From contig QORU01000025.1 of assembly GCA_003574785.1 (NCBI GenBank), forward strand, positions 14,409 through 78,408: a stretch of 64,000 bases of DNA, given 5' to 3'. The stretch's first letter is position 1. The number at the start of each line of letters is the position of its first letter. The position numbers and the translations under genes were made by a program. The stretch comes from Taklimakanibacter deserti. GTDB taxonomy: Bacteria > Pseudomonadota > Alphaproteobacteria > Rhizobiales > Aestuariivirgaceae. The notes under the pieces were generated by a model. It saw only the letters and a program-made list of their open reading frames with translations. It ran no database searches and was not told the DNA's origin. Below are positions 1 to 7,506 of this stretch, piece by piece.

Positions 1-27
1 AATTTCGGAATCTCGCGGAGGAGCAAG

Positions 28-585
28 ATGAGGCCCTCGACGACATTGCTGCTGATGCTCGTTATCCTGGTACGAGCCGCCATCGCAGACATTCCCGCTT
101 CTGCGCGCGACCCATCAGGGCATCCCGTTTCCATCAATGCTGCCAAGCCGGTTTCCGTCGAGAGCGAGTCGCTGAAGACCGTTGCGTCCTGGCTCTCTGC
201 TGAATTTGGACTGACTGTCGCCGAGCTGCCCCATATCGAATTTGTCGCCAGGGAGCGGATGATCGCCCTTCGCCATCGTGGCCTGCCGTCGGACCACATG
301 AGCGAGGGGCGCGACATTCTTGCCGTTTATGACGACGACGCGCGGACGATCTATCTGCCGCAGGGCTGGACCGGGCAAACAGTGGCCGAAGCCTCCATCC
401 TCGTGCACGAGATGGTTCATCACGCCCAGAATCTCGGAGGAATGAAAGCCGAATGTCCGCAGGCCCGGGAGAAGCTGGCCTATGAAGCGCAGCAGCGCTT
501 GCTCAGGCGCTTCGGAACTGGCCTGGAAGAGGAATTCAGCATCGACGGTTTCACGCTTCTCGTCCTCACCAATTGCGGATTCTGA
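28..585 (+). CDS. secreted HExxH protein, DUF6647-like
   Basis: Predicted exported protein of 185 residues; no reaction is established. The first ~20 residues form a signal peptide (short basic start, Leu/Val/Ile-rich core, small residues before the cleavage region). Residues 127-131 read HEMVH, an HExxH zinc motif, followed by another His; a YEAQ segment about 20 residues on could carry a third ligand, so a small zinc-peptidase-like fold is plausible. Two Cys in the C-terminal third could form a disulfide in the periplasm. The ATG has a strong GGAGGAG ribosome site six bases upstream. It converges on the sugar kinase at 593 and looks monocistronic. The DUF6647 label is from memory of similar HExxH alphaproteobacterial proteins; catalytic activity is inference. 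Confidence 0.6.
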   Translation: MRPSTTLLLMLVILVRAAIADIPASARDPSGHPVSINAAKPVSVESESLKTVASWLSAEFGLTVAELPHIEFVARERMIALRHRGLPSDHMSEGRDILAVYDDDARTIYLPQGWTGQTVAEASILVHEMVHHAQNLGGMKAECPQAREKLAYEAQQRLLRRFGTGLEEEFSIDGFTLLVLTNCGF

Positions 586-592
586 ACGACCC

Positions 593-1516
593 TCACTTCA
601 TGAGATCGGCCATCGCATCGCGCGCGATGACGGCGCCCGGATATTGGATGACGCGACTCGCTAGCGCATGCGCCTTGCGGACGCTCTCGGGAATGGAGTC
701 CCCTGTGAGCCTGGATGCGAGATAGGCGGCATTGAAGCTGTCGCCGGCGCCGGTCGTGTCGCGCGGCGCTGCGTCTCTTTGGAGATCGATCGTGCCGTCG
801 CTCGTATGCACCGGACCGCCGCCGGTCTTGACCACGATTTCCTGTGCTCCCAGCGCGACAAGCTTTCCGGCCCAGGCCTGAGGCTCTTCCTGGCCGAAGA
901 TCTGATCGAGATCATCGGCCGAAGGCAGCACATGGGTCGAAGCCGCGATCGCCTGCCTCATCCAGGAAGCAGCGGTCCCGGAGTCGGGCCACAGCCGCGC
1001 GCGGTAATTCGTGTCGAAGGCAGCGACGCGGCCCAGCCCCTTGAGCTTCCGCATGAGGCCCAAGAGACGCTCACGCCCCTGATCGCTCAAGATGGCCAGC
1101 GTGATGCCGCTGCTATAGACCGCATCCGCCGTACTCAGCTTCCGGGCGAGATCGCCGTCCTCGAAGAGCTGGCGCGCCGGGGCTTCGCTGCGCCAATAGC
1201 TGAAGGAGCGCTCGCCCTTGGCATCGGTGTCGATGATATAGAGGCCGGGCCTTCGGTCCTTCACCCGAATGATGAGGCTCGTGTCGATGGCCTCGCTTTG
1301 GAAACCCTCGATCATCCAGTCGCTCAAGGCATCATCGCCGAGCCGGGTCACATATTGGACGCGCGCCTCCTCAGGTCTGAGCAGCCGGGCCAGATAGACG
1401 GCGGTGTTGAGCGTATCGCCGCCATAGCGCCGGTCATAGGAAAGGGGTCCTGCGGATGAGCGGGCGAGCTCGATCATCGGCTCGCCGATCGACGCGATGG
1501 TGAGGGGGCGGGTCAT
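593..1516 (-). CDS. kdgK: PfkB-family sugar kinase, probable 2-dehydro-3-deoxygluconokinase
   Basis: Cytoplasmic ribokinase-fold kinase (307 residues, normal for the family). The N-terminus has the GEPMIEL and YGGDTLNTAVYLARL substrate-loop signature typical of KDG kinases. The C-terminal PfkB signature is DTTGAGDSFNAAYL, with the catalytic Asp and the GAGD anion hole. KDG kinase phosphorylates 2-keto-3-deoxygluconate to KDPG in the Entner-Doudoroff/uronate route. Start: ATG at 1516, with AGAAGG upstream on the minus strand. The Irr-box palindrome at 1526-1540 lies only 10 bases upstream of this start, so iron might affect this gene too. It stands alone and diverges from the iron operon. Another 2-keto-sugar kinase cannot be excluded. 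Confidence 0.8.
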   Translation of the reverse strand: MTRPLTIASIGEPMIELARSSAGPLSYDRRYGGDTLNTAVYLARLLRPEEARVQYVTRLGDDALSDWMIEGFQSEAIDTSLIIRVKDRRPGLYIIDTDAKGERSFSYWRSEAPARQLFEDGDLARKLSTADAVYSSGITLAILSDQGRERLLGLMRKLKGLGRVAAFDTNYRARLWPDSGTAASWMRQAIAASTHVLPSADDLDQIFGQEEPQAWAGKLVALGAQEIVVKTGGGPVHTSDGTIDLQRDAAPRDTTGAGDSFNAAYLASRLTGDSIPESVRKAHALASRVIQYPGAVIARDAMADLMK

Positions 1517-1525
1517 GAAGCCTTC

Positions 1526-1540
1526 TTAGAATACTTCTAA
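1526..1540. promoter_or_regulatory. Irr box / iron control element (ICE-like palindrome)
   Basis: TTAGAA-TAC-TTCTAA is a perfect inverted repeat of 6+6 bases around a 3-base spacer. It matches the iron control element bound by the haem-sensing Fur-family regulator Irr in Rhizobiales. It sits between the divergent kdgK and the iron operon. A TTGACA at 1586-1591 with a weak TAACTG at 1610-1615 could be the iron operon promoter, which would place the box upstream of -35 (activation-like geometry). Binding itself is inferred. Confidence 0.7.
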
Positions 1541-1585
1541 TCTCTTGAACAACTTGGATTTTTTGCCGCAAGGCGGCGAAGCCGA

Positions 1586-1615
1586 TTGACAGGACGGGGC
1601 TCCATCGAATAACTG
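1586..1615 (+). promoter_or_regulatory. candidate sigma-70-type promoter of the iron operon
   Basis: TTGACA at 1586-1591 is a consensus -35 hexamer; TAACTG at 1610-1615 (spacing 18) is a weak -10. A direct repeat GGATTTTTTG occurs at 1556-1565 and 1628-1637 on either side. Position fits transcription towards the Cys-rich gene at 1656. Inferred from motifs only. Confidence 0.35.
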
Positions 1616-1655
1616 ACTAAATCACTCGGATTTTTTGGTTCGCAATGGTCCACCG

Positions 1656-2183
1656 ATGAGCGCGCAATTCTGTCCCGCGAGCTGCCCGCTGAGGCTCCTC
1701 GATCGCAAGCCCGAAAGGCTGGTGGTCACGGGCCTGCGCTGCTGCATGGCCGGCTACAATTTCGGCGACATAGACTGCTGGGAGACCGCCTGGCGGAGCT
1801 ATTGCATGGAGCTCGGCACCAGCGACGCGCGCCGCCTGATGGGCGAATTGCAATATTGGGTGCGCTGCCTCAGGGCCGAATGCACCAGGCCGCTCGATGT
1901 GTTCCCGCATGGTTGCGGCCATGTTTGCCGCGACGAATGCATGGCGCTGTCGCTGATCGCCGCCCTTCAGGACAATGATCTGGGCACGGCTCTCCTCGCG
2001 GCGCGCCATTTGAGCGGCCATGTCGAGGGCGAGCCGCCGCTTTCCTTGACCGTCGCCGGCCAAGGTTATGCCGATGCGCTGATCGGCGCCGGCCAGAAGC
2101 TCATGAGCGTTCCCGCATCCGTTGTTCTCTCCATCGCCGCTTTTGGCAGCGGGCCCTCGCCGGCTGAGGAGACAGTTCATTGA
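1656..2183 (+). CDS. cysteine-rich protein of unknown function heading the iron operon
   Basis: I do not recognise this 175-residue protein. It has no signal peptide or membrane segment. Eleven cysteines fall in the first ~95 residues (FCPASC, a CC pair, singletons about 8-20 residues apart, then GCGHVCRDEC) and none afterwards. The second half is a Leu/Ala-rich helical region. The spacing suggests binding of several metal ions or Fe-S clusters rather than random composition. It is the first gene after the Irr box and ends 40 bases before the imelysin start, so it is probably co-transcribed. ATG 1656 was chosen over an in-frame TTG at 1635; neither has a good ribosome site. A role in iron sensing or cytosolic iron/Fe-S handling is inference from context. 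Confidence 0.65.
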   Translation: MSAQFCPASCPLRLLDRKPERLVVTGLRCCMAGYNFGDIDCWETAWRSYCMELGTSDARRLMGELQYWVRCLRAECTRPLDVFPHGCGHVCRDECMALSLIAALQDNDLGTALLAARHLSGHVEGEPPLSLTVAGQGYADALIGAGQKLMSVPASVVLSIAAFGSGPSPAEETVH

Positions 2184-2223
2184 GCCAACCATGCATCAAT
2201 CACTCAGAAGGGGACTTACCATC

Positions 2224-3501
2224 ATGAAACGGCATCTGTTTGCGCTTGCCGCCGGCACGGCCCTGACACTGGCCTCGGTCATCTCGATCGCGCGCGGCGA
2301 AGACGTGACGGCGGGTGCCGTCCTCAAGCATTATGGCGATGTGGCGGAAGCCATGTATGGCGACGCTCAGGCTGCGGCGGGAGACCTCGGCAAGGCCATC
2401 GATGCCTTCATCGCCGATCCGAACGACAAGACGCTCGCTGCCGCGCGCGCGGCGTGGAAAGAGGCGCGCCCCTGGTATCAGCAGACCGAAGGCTATCGCT
2501 TCGGCAATGCCATTGTCGATGACTGGGAGGGCCGCGTGAATGCCTGGCCGCTCGATGAAGGCCTGATCGACTATACCGACAAGGCCTCCTATGGCGAGAC
2601 CTCGGACGAGAATCCGCTCTATACCGCCAATGTCATCGCCAACACGTCGATCCGCATCGGCAATGACACGGTGGACGCGACCAAGATCGATGCCGATCTT
2701 CTGCGCAAGCTGCAGGAAGCGGGCGGCAATGAAGCCAATGTGGCGACGGGCTACCATGCCATCGAGTTCCTGCTCTGGGGCCAGGATCTGAACGGCACCA
2801 AGGCGGGCGCCGGCAATCGTCCGGCGAGCGATTTCGACACCAAGAACTGCACCAATGGCAATTGCGATCGCCGTGCCGCCTATCTGAAGGCGGCGAGCGA
2901 TCTGCTGCAATCCGATCTGGCCGAAATGGTCGGAAACTGGAAGGCCGACGGTGCGGCGCGCAAGGAGCTTAAGGGCAAGGGCGATGAAGGCGGTCTCGCC
3001 ACCATCCTCACCGGCATCGGCAGCCTGTCCTATGGCGAGCTCGCCGGCGAGCGCATGAAGCTCGGCCTCATCCTGCATGATCCCGAGGAGGAGCATGACT
3101 GCTTCTCCGACAATACGCATAATTCGCATTATTTCGACGAGGAAGGCATGATCTCGATCTATAGCGGCAAGCTCAAGCGCCGCGACGGATCGACCCTCGA
3201 AGGGCCAGGCATCGCCGCCCTCGCCACGGCCAAGGCGCCGGCCGAGGCCAAGAAGCTCGACGAGCTCATGAGCGATGCCGAGAAGAAACTGGGTGCGATC
3301 CGCGACCGGGCGGAAAGCGGCAAAGAGGCCTATGACCAGATGATCGGCCAGGGCAATGAGGAGGGCAATGCGCTGGTGCAGTCGGCGATCGATGCGCTGG
3401 TGGCTCAGACACGTGGGCTGGAGGCGATCGTCGCCGCCCTCAATCTCAAGATCACCGTCGAAGGCTCCGACAGTCTCGACAATCCTTCCGCCGTCCAGTG
3501 A
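2224..3501 (+). CDS. irpA: imelysin-family iron-regulated protein (IrpA-like, M75)
   Basis: Periplasmic imelysin (ICMP/M75) domain protein of 425 residues. A signal peptide covers residues 1-25 (MKRH, hydrophobic core, cut near ARGED). The family signature GYHAIEFLLWGQD contains the GxHxxE metal-site motif with H178 and E181. The mature part is helical, the usual length for IrpA proteins. Family members are iron-repressed and related to the M75 domain of EfeO, so ferric or ferrous iron binding in the periplasm is likely. ATG 2224 is preferred over upstream in-frame starts because it is preceded by AGAAGGGG and opens the signal peptide. It follows the Cys-rich gene and its stop overlaps a GTG of the next ORF. 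Confidence 0.88.
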   Translation: MKRHLFALAAGTALTLASVISIARGEDVTAGAVLKHYGDVAEAMYGDAQAAAGDLGKAIDAFIADPNDKTLAAARAAWKEARPWYQQTEGYRFGNAIVDDWEGRVNAWPLDEGLIDYTDKASYGETSDENPLYTANVIANTSIRIGNDTVDATKIDADLLRKLQEAGGNEANVATGYHAIEFLLWGQDLNGTKAGAGNRPASDFDTKNCTNGNCDRRAAYLKAASDLLQSDLAEMVGNWKADGAARKELKGKGDEGGLATILTGIGSLSYGELAGERMKLGLILHDPEEEHDCFSDNTHNSHYFDEEGMISIYSGKLKRRDGSTLEGPGIAALATAKAPAEAKKLDELMSDAEKKLGAIRDRAESGKEAYDQMIGQGNEEGNALVQSAIDALVAQTRGLEAIVAALNLKITVEGSDSLDNPSAVQ

Positions 3502-3509
3502 GGTCGCCC

Positions 3510-3782
3510 ATGCTCAGATACAAGCGACATGTCCAGTCCTTCACCGAGGCCGAGATCGCCGAGAAGCTCAAAGTGGCGGAAACGCTGCGCGAGGAAGGCA
3601 AGCGGGTCTATGAGATCGCCCGTGTTCTGGGTGTCACGGACACGACCTATTACAACTGGCTGAAGCGGGCCGAGAAGCCGATGCGCGAAGGTGACGAGTT
3701 GCGCCGGCTGCGCCGCGAGAATGCCCAGCTGAAGCGGGCGGTGAAGTCGCTGGCGAACCTCGCCGGAGCTGCCCAGAGTTGA
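3510..3782 (+). CDS. small HTH protein related to IS3-type transposase OrfA
   Basis: A 90-residue basic protein. Residues ~12-55 (FTEAEIAEKLKVAETL...VYEIARVLGVTDTTYYNWLKR) form the HTH_Tnp_1 domain of IS3-group OrfA proteins. Next comes an ELRRLRRENAQLKRAV leucine-zipper-like heptad segment, as in OrfA. The usual LTLDKxxLKE tail is missing and no OrfB or terminal repeats are present, so it is not part of a complete insertion sequence. A GTG at 3498 overlaps the imelysin TGA (GTGA) and is an alternative, translationally coupled start. It lies 4 bases upstream of bfd. It could be an IS remnant or a domesticated DNA-binding protein of the iron operon; the sequence cannot decide. Confidence 0.65.
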   Translation: MLRYKRHVQSFTEAEIAEKLKVAETLREEGKRVYEIARVLGVTDTTYYNWLKRAEKPMREGDELRRLRRENAQLKRAVKSLANLAGAAQS

Positions 3783-3786
3783 GCCT

Positions 3787-4299
3787 ATGATCGTTTGTCA
3801 GTGCAATGTCATCACTTCGCGCCACATCAAGGAGGCTGTCGGCCGCCTGATGGAGCTCGACGAGTTTCGCGTGGTGACGCCGGGCGAGGTCTTCCGTTGC
3901 TGCGGCCAGCGTCCGCAATGCGGCGGCTGCATGCCGCATCTGGTTAAGCATATGGAGGCGGCGGTTCTCGAAGTCCGAAGGCTGACTTGCCAAGAGCACC
4001 AATCTGCACCATCCTCCGAAAGCGAAGCAGAAGTTCTTCCCAGGGAAGGACTTCCCAACTCTCGGGAGAAGGCGGATGAAGGGTCACAAGAAGGTCATCG
4101 AGTATCTGAACAAGGGCCTGAGGAGCGAGCTCACGGCGGTGAGCCAATATTGGGTTCATTTCCGTCTGCTGGAGGATTGGGGCTTCTCGAAACTCGCCAA
4201 GAAGGAGAGGGAAGAATCGATCGAGGAGATGCATCACGCCGACAAGTTCATCGAGCGCATCGTCTTCCTCGAAGGTCACCCCAATCTGCAGACACTTGA
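3787..4299 (+). CDS. bfd: bacterioferritin-associated ferredoxin (Bfd-like) with overrunning reading frame
   Basis: The N-terminal ~65 residues are a BFD-like [2Fe-2S] domain: C4-x-C6 (MIVCQCNV) and C45-x2-C48 (CGGC) match the CxC...CxxC cluster ligands, with HIKEAV and CMPHLVKHM flanks. Bfd reduces ferric iron in the bacterioferritin core through the haem and so releases stored iron. The frame does not stop at the domain end. It runs on to 4299 and overlaps the bacterioferritin gene by 224 bases in another frame. The tail (after about residue 75) is low-complexity, Glu/Arg-rich and unlike any Bfd, so a lost stop or a frameshift is likely. Normal family length is 64-100 residues. Confidence 0.78.
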   Translation: MIVCQCNVITSRHIKEAVGRLMELDEFRVVTPGEVFRCCGQRPQCGGCMPHLVKHMEAAVLEVRRLTCQEHQSAPSSESEAEVLPREGLPNSREKADEGSQEGHRVSEQGPEERAHGGEPILGSFPSAGGLGLLETRQEGEGRIDRGDASRRQVHRAHRLPRRSPQSADT

Positions 4300-4561
4300 T
4301 CCCTTGATGATCGGACAGGACATCAAGGAAGTCCTGGAAAGCGATTTGAAGGCCGAATACGGCGCCCGTGATCTCTATAAGGAGGCCTATAAGGCGTGCC
4401 ACGAACTCGGCGACTTCGTGTCCATGGAGCTCTTCAGGGAGCTTCTAGAGGATGAGGAAGGCCATATCAATTTCATCGAAAGCGAGCTCAGCCTTCTCGA
4501 CAAGATCGGGCTCGAGAATTACGGCCAACTGCAGGCCGATCACGCCGACAAGAAGGAATAG
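4076..4561 (+). CDS. bfr: bacterioferritin
   Basis: Iron-storage ferritin with haem, 161 residues, forming a 24-mer in the cytoplasm that oxidises Fe(II) and stores it as ferric mineral. All ferroxidase ligands are visible at their Escherichia coli positions: E18, E51, H54, E94, E127 and H130. The axial haem ligand is M52 (EEMHH), so this is a true haem-binding Bfr. The start has a good ribosome site (GGGAGAAGG, 3 bases before ATG). Co-location with bfd and iron-binding imelysins supports a single iron-handling operon. Irr is known to repress bfr in iron-limited Rhizobiales. The only oddity is the long overlap with the bfd frame. Confidence 0.96.
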   Translation: MKGHKKVIEYLNKGLRSELTAVSQYWVHFRLLEDWGFSKLAKKEREESIEEMHHADKFIERIVFLEGHPNLQTLDPLMIGQDIKEVLESDLKAEYGARDLYKEAYKACHELGDFVSMELFRELLEDEEGHINFIESELSLLDKIGLENYGQLQADHADKKE

Positions 4562-4570
4562 GCCACCGAA

Positions 4571-4833
4571 ATCTCCCTCCGCCGCGCGAAGCGCTGGGAG
4601 GGTGGACGCCCGACCTTGTTCCGCCGAAGCGAAGCAATCTTGCTCTGCCGAAACGAAACTTCGGCTTCGCGAAGGCGAGAGGGCGGACGGGTGGGGTTTC
4701 TCCGGCGGCACGTGTTCGGCGATTGACCCCAATTGCTTGCAAATATTTTTGCTTGCGAGACCTGTCTTGTTGAGAGACCCCACCCGTCGCGCGTTCCGCG
4801 CGCCACCCTCCCCGCCTTCGGCGGTGGAGGGAG
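4571..4833. repeat. mosaic palindromic intergenic element between bfr and the multicopper oxidase
   Basis: About 260 bases made of nested inverted repeats. The arms at 4686-4702 and 4772-4788 match in 16 of 17 bases; GGGAGGGTGG at 4596-4605 pairs with CCACCCTCCC at 4803-4812; CTCCCTCCGCC at 4573 pairs imperfectly with the end near 4833. Small local hairpins (CGCGAAGCGC, GGCTTCGCGAAGGC) lie inside. It resembles the elements near 9960-10140 and 63800-63910. No coding sequence is convincing within it. Confidence 0.65.
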
Positions 4834-4852
4834 GTTTTGTGCGAGCCGCGCA

Positions 4853-6304
4853 ATGCTGACGCGCAGGGCCGCCATCGCTGGCCTGGGGGTAGGCCTCGTT
4901 GCTCCCGCTCTGCTGTCGCTGCCGCGACGGCCGGCGGCAAGACCATTGCTCACACCGCCCGTCGCCGGGGCGCCTGCACTTCACGACGTCACGCTTGAAG
5001 CCAAAGCAAGAAGCGTCAAGCTTCTGGGCAAGGACGGCCCTGAAAGCACGCTCTGGACCTATGGCGATGAACTCTTTCCAGTCCTCCGCCTGAAGCGCGG
5101 CGACCGCTTGCGCGCGACGCTGAAGAACAGTCTCGGCGAGCACACCTCCATTCACTGGCATGGCGTGCGCGTGCCCAATGACATGGACGGCGTCCAATAT
5201 GTGACGCAGAAGCCGGTCGAGCCAGGCGAGAGTTTCACTTACGACTTCAGCCTTCCCGATACCGGCACCTTCTTTTTCCATCCGCATTGCAATGAAACGG
5301 GTCAGGTCGGCCATGGGCTCCTGGGCGTCGTGATCGTCGCGGGCGACGAGAGCGAAGCCTTCGACGATGAGGCGGTGATCATCGCCAAGGACTGGCGGCT
5401 TGCCGAGGATGGGTCGTTCCTGCCTTTCTCGACCGACAGCGGGGCGGCGCGCGCCGGCACTTTCGGCACGCTGCGCACCGTCAACGGGGTGAAACGCTTC
5501 GCGCGGAAGGTTCCGGCGGCGGCCGATATAAGGCTGCGCCTCCTCAATCTCGATGCGACGCGCATGATGGATGTGGGCGTCGAGGGGGCCGAGGCGCGGA
5601 TCATCGCCATCGACGGCAATCCGGTCGAAGCGATGCCGCTCGATTCCTGGCGCATGGGTGCTGCGTCCCGTCTCGATCTGGTGCTGCGCACACCCAAGGC
5701 CGGGGGCAAGGTCCGTTTGCGGGATTATTTCCCGACCGAGATCTTCGACCTTGCGGAACTGGAGGCGGAAGGCCCCGACCGGCGCGCGGAACCTTTCGAT
5801 CCCGCCCCCCTCTACGCGTCTCGAGTTCCCGAGCCCGATCTCGCGGGGGCCGAGACTCAGCCTTTCGTCTTTGGCGCCGCTTCCGATGCGATCGCAAGCT
5901 TCATCGACACGCTCGATCCTGATGATCCGCTATCCAAGGTCATTTTGGATGATTTGTGCACCGCCAGTCGTACATTCTGGGCGATCAACAAACGGTCCTG
6001 GCCCAATGATGGACATCGGAACCTGCCGCCGCCTCTGGCGCGGCTCAAATCGGGCAAGAGCTATCGTTTCACGCTGCAGAATGCGACCCCGCATCCGCAT
6101 CCGATCCATCTCCATGGCCATACCTTCAAGGTGCTCGGCTCGTCGAAGCGGAAGCTCCCCGTCCATTATGCCGACACAGTCCTGGTTCTCCCTAAGGAAC
6201 GCATCGAGATCGCCTTCGTTGCCGCCGCCGGGAAGTGGATGTTCCATTGCCACATATTGGAACATCTGGAGACCGGCATGATGGGATATTTCGCAAACGC
6301 ATGA
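4853..6304 (+). CDS. Tat-exported multicopper oxidase (probable ferroxidase)
   Basis: 483-residue laccase-like oxidase. The N-terminus MLTRRAAIAGLGVG is a twin-arginine signal, meaning export of a folded copper protein to the periplasm. Copper motifs are complete: H101-W-H103, H143-P-H145, H414-x-H416...H419-x-H421-x-H423, and the C-terminal H465-C466-H467-x3-H471-x4-M476 carrying the type 1 Cys and an axial Met. Within an iron operon the likely substrate is Fe(II), oxidised for binding by the imelysins or for detoxification; a general laccase or cuprous oxidase role is possible. ATG 4853 was chosen because it opens the Tat signal; GGAGGGAGG lies about 20 bases upstream, rather far. Its stop overlaps the next gene (ATGA). 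Confidence 0.87.
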   Translation: MLTRRAAIAGLGVGLVAPALLSLPRRPAARPLLTPPVAGAPALHDVTLEAKARSVKLLGKDGPESTLWTYGDELFPVLRLKRGDRLRATLKNSLGEHTSIHWHGVRVPNDMDGVQYVTQKPVEPGESFTYDFSLPDTGTFFFHPHCNETGQVGHGLLGVVIVAGDESEAFDDEAVIIAKDWRLAEDGSFLPFSTDSGAARAGTFGTLRTVNGVKRFARKVPAAADIRLRLLNLDATRMMDVGVEGAEARIIAIDGNPVEAMPLDSWRMGAASRLDLVLRTPKAGGKVRLRDYFPTEIFDLAELEAEGPDRRAEPFDPAPLYASRVPEPDLAGAETQPFVFGAASDAIASFIDTLDPDDPLSKVILDDLCTASRTFWAINKRSWPNDGHRNLPPPLARLKSGKSYRFTLQNATPHPHPIHLHGHTFKVLGSSKRKLPVHYADTVLVLPKERIEIAFVAAAGKWMFHCHILEHLETGMMGYFANA

Positions 6305-7506
6305 CGGCGCTTCGCCATGTCCTGACAATCCTATTCTGCCTGGTCGCACCGGTTGCCATGGCGGAAGAGCTCGATTCGGCCGTCGGCAAGGCGCTGTTCG
6401 ACCGCAAATGGGTGCAGGCGCCGGCTTCCACCAATGCCGCCGACGGGCTCGGCCCCTTGTTCAACGCCGTGTCCTGCGCGTCATGCCACAAGAACGGCAA
6501 TGGCGCCCGCTTTTCCGCGATCGACGGTGTGCTCGGCGCCGCGGGCTTCGTCGTCAGGCTGGGCGATGCCAAAGGCGCGCCCGATCCCGTTCTCGGCCGC
6601 CAGCTCCAGGAACATGCTATTCCGGGCCTCACACCGGAAGCCCGCATCTCGCCCTATCTCGAGCCTGCGGGTGATGGCCTTACCCGCATGCTGGCCAAGG
6701 TCACATTTAATGAAAGAGCGTCGTCTCCAGGAATTGAGCAGGAGATCCGTGTCGCGCCCTCGCTTCTCGGACGCGGCATGATCGCCCGCGTGGCCCAGAG
6801 CGAGATCGTCAAGCTGGCCGATCCCGACGATCGCGATGGCGATGGCATATCGGGCCGCGCCCGTATCATCCAAACCAAGGAAGGCTCGAAGATCGGCCGC
6901 TTCGGCCTCAAGGCGACGGCCGCGAGCCTCACCGACCAGACGGCCGATGCGGCCATGCTCGATATGGGCCTGTCCTCACCCTTGCGGCCTTACCCTTACG
7001 GCGATTGTCCCGAGGCCGAGACGGCCTGCCGCGCCAATGCAACCGGCCGCAGTCCGGATTTTGACGGGGAGGAAATTTCTAAGGCGATGGTCGAGATGGT
7101 CGCGGACTATGTGGCGACCTTCCAACCCAAAAAGGTTAAGGCGGACCCGGAGGGCGAGAGCCTGCTCAGGGAGACGGGCTGCGTCTCCTGCCATGTGCCG
7201 GCCCTCAAGGCGACAACGGGTGAGACATTACCGGTCTTCACCGATCTCCTGCTGCATGATATGGGCAATGGGCTGGCTGGCGCCTTTCCCGATGGTTTCG
7301 CTGCGGCGAATGAATGGCGCACCGCCCCGCTGATCGATCTCGACGCGCAGAAGGGCAAGAGACGGTTCCTTCACGACGGACGCGCGGCGACGCTGGATGA
7401 AGCCATAAGGTGGCATGGTGGTGAAGCTGTGAAGGCGAAAGAACGCTATCTGGGATTGTCGGCCGAGGCCAAGGCCCGGCTCATCGACTATCTGGGGACG
7501 CTCTAG
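6301..7506 (+). CDS. di-heme oxidoreductase (DUF1111 / thiol oxidoreductase family)
   Basis: 401-residue periplasmic c-type cytochrome. A signal peptide covers residues ~1-21. Two haem-attachment motifs are visible: C59-A-S-C62-H63 and C294-V-S-C297-H298. After the second comes the family signature DLLLHDMGNGLAG, and the C-terminal half has the DGRAATLDEAIRWHGGEA segment typical of this family (di-heme cytochrome peroxidase-like). The electron partner is unknown. The gene starts inside the stop of the multicopper oxidase (ATGA) and ends one base before the next ATG, so the genes are co-translated. Members usually sit in iron-regulated operons with imelysin and DUF1513 genes, as here. A role in redox steps of iron uptake is inference. 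Confidence 0.87.
   Translation: MTALRHVLTILFCLVAPVAMAEELDSAVGKALFDRKWVQAPASTNAADGLGPLFNAVSCASCHKNGNGARFSAIDGVLGAAGFVVRLGDAKGAPDPVLGRQLQEHAIPGLTPEARISPYLEPAGDGLTRMLAKVTFNERASSPGIEQEIRVAPSLLGRGMIARVAQSEIVKLADPDDRDGDGISGRARIIQTKEGSKIGRFGLKATAASLTDQTADAAMLDMGLSSPLRPYPYGDCPEAETACRANATGRSPDFDGEEISKAMVEMVADYVATFQPKKVKADPEGESLLRETGCVSCHVPALKATTGETLPVFTDLLLHDMGNGLAGAFPDGFAAANEWRTAPLIDLDAQKGKRRFLHDGRAATLDEAIRWHGGEAVKAKERYLGLSAEAKARLIDYLGTL

Noticed and set aside
668..1459. 263-codon plus-strand frame over the PfkB kinase
   Set aside because: Antisense; no motifs, and the minus-strand frame has the PfkB signature.
3498..3782. complete insertion sequence around the HTH protein
   Set aside because: No OrfB, terminal inverted repeats or target duplications could be seen, and flanking genes are tightly spaced.
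4452..4859. plus-strand ORF through the end of bfr into the repeat element
   Set aside because: Mostly repeat DNA and out of frame with bfr; no ribosome site.
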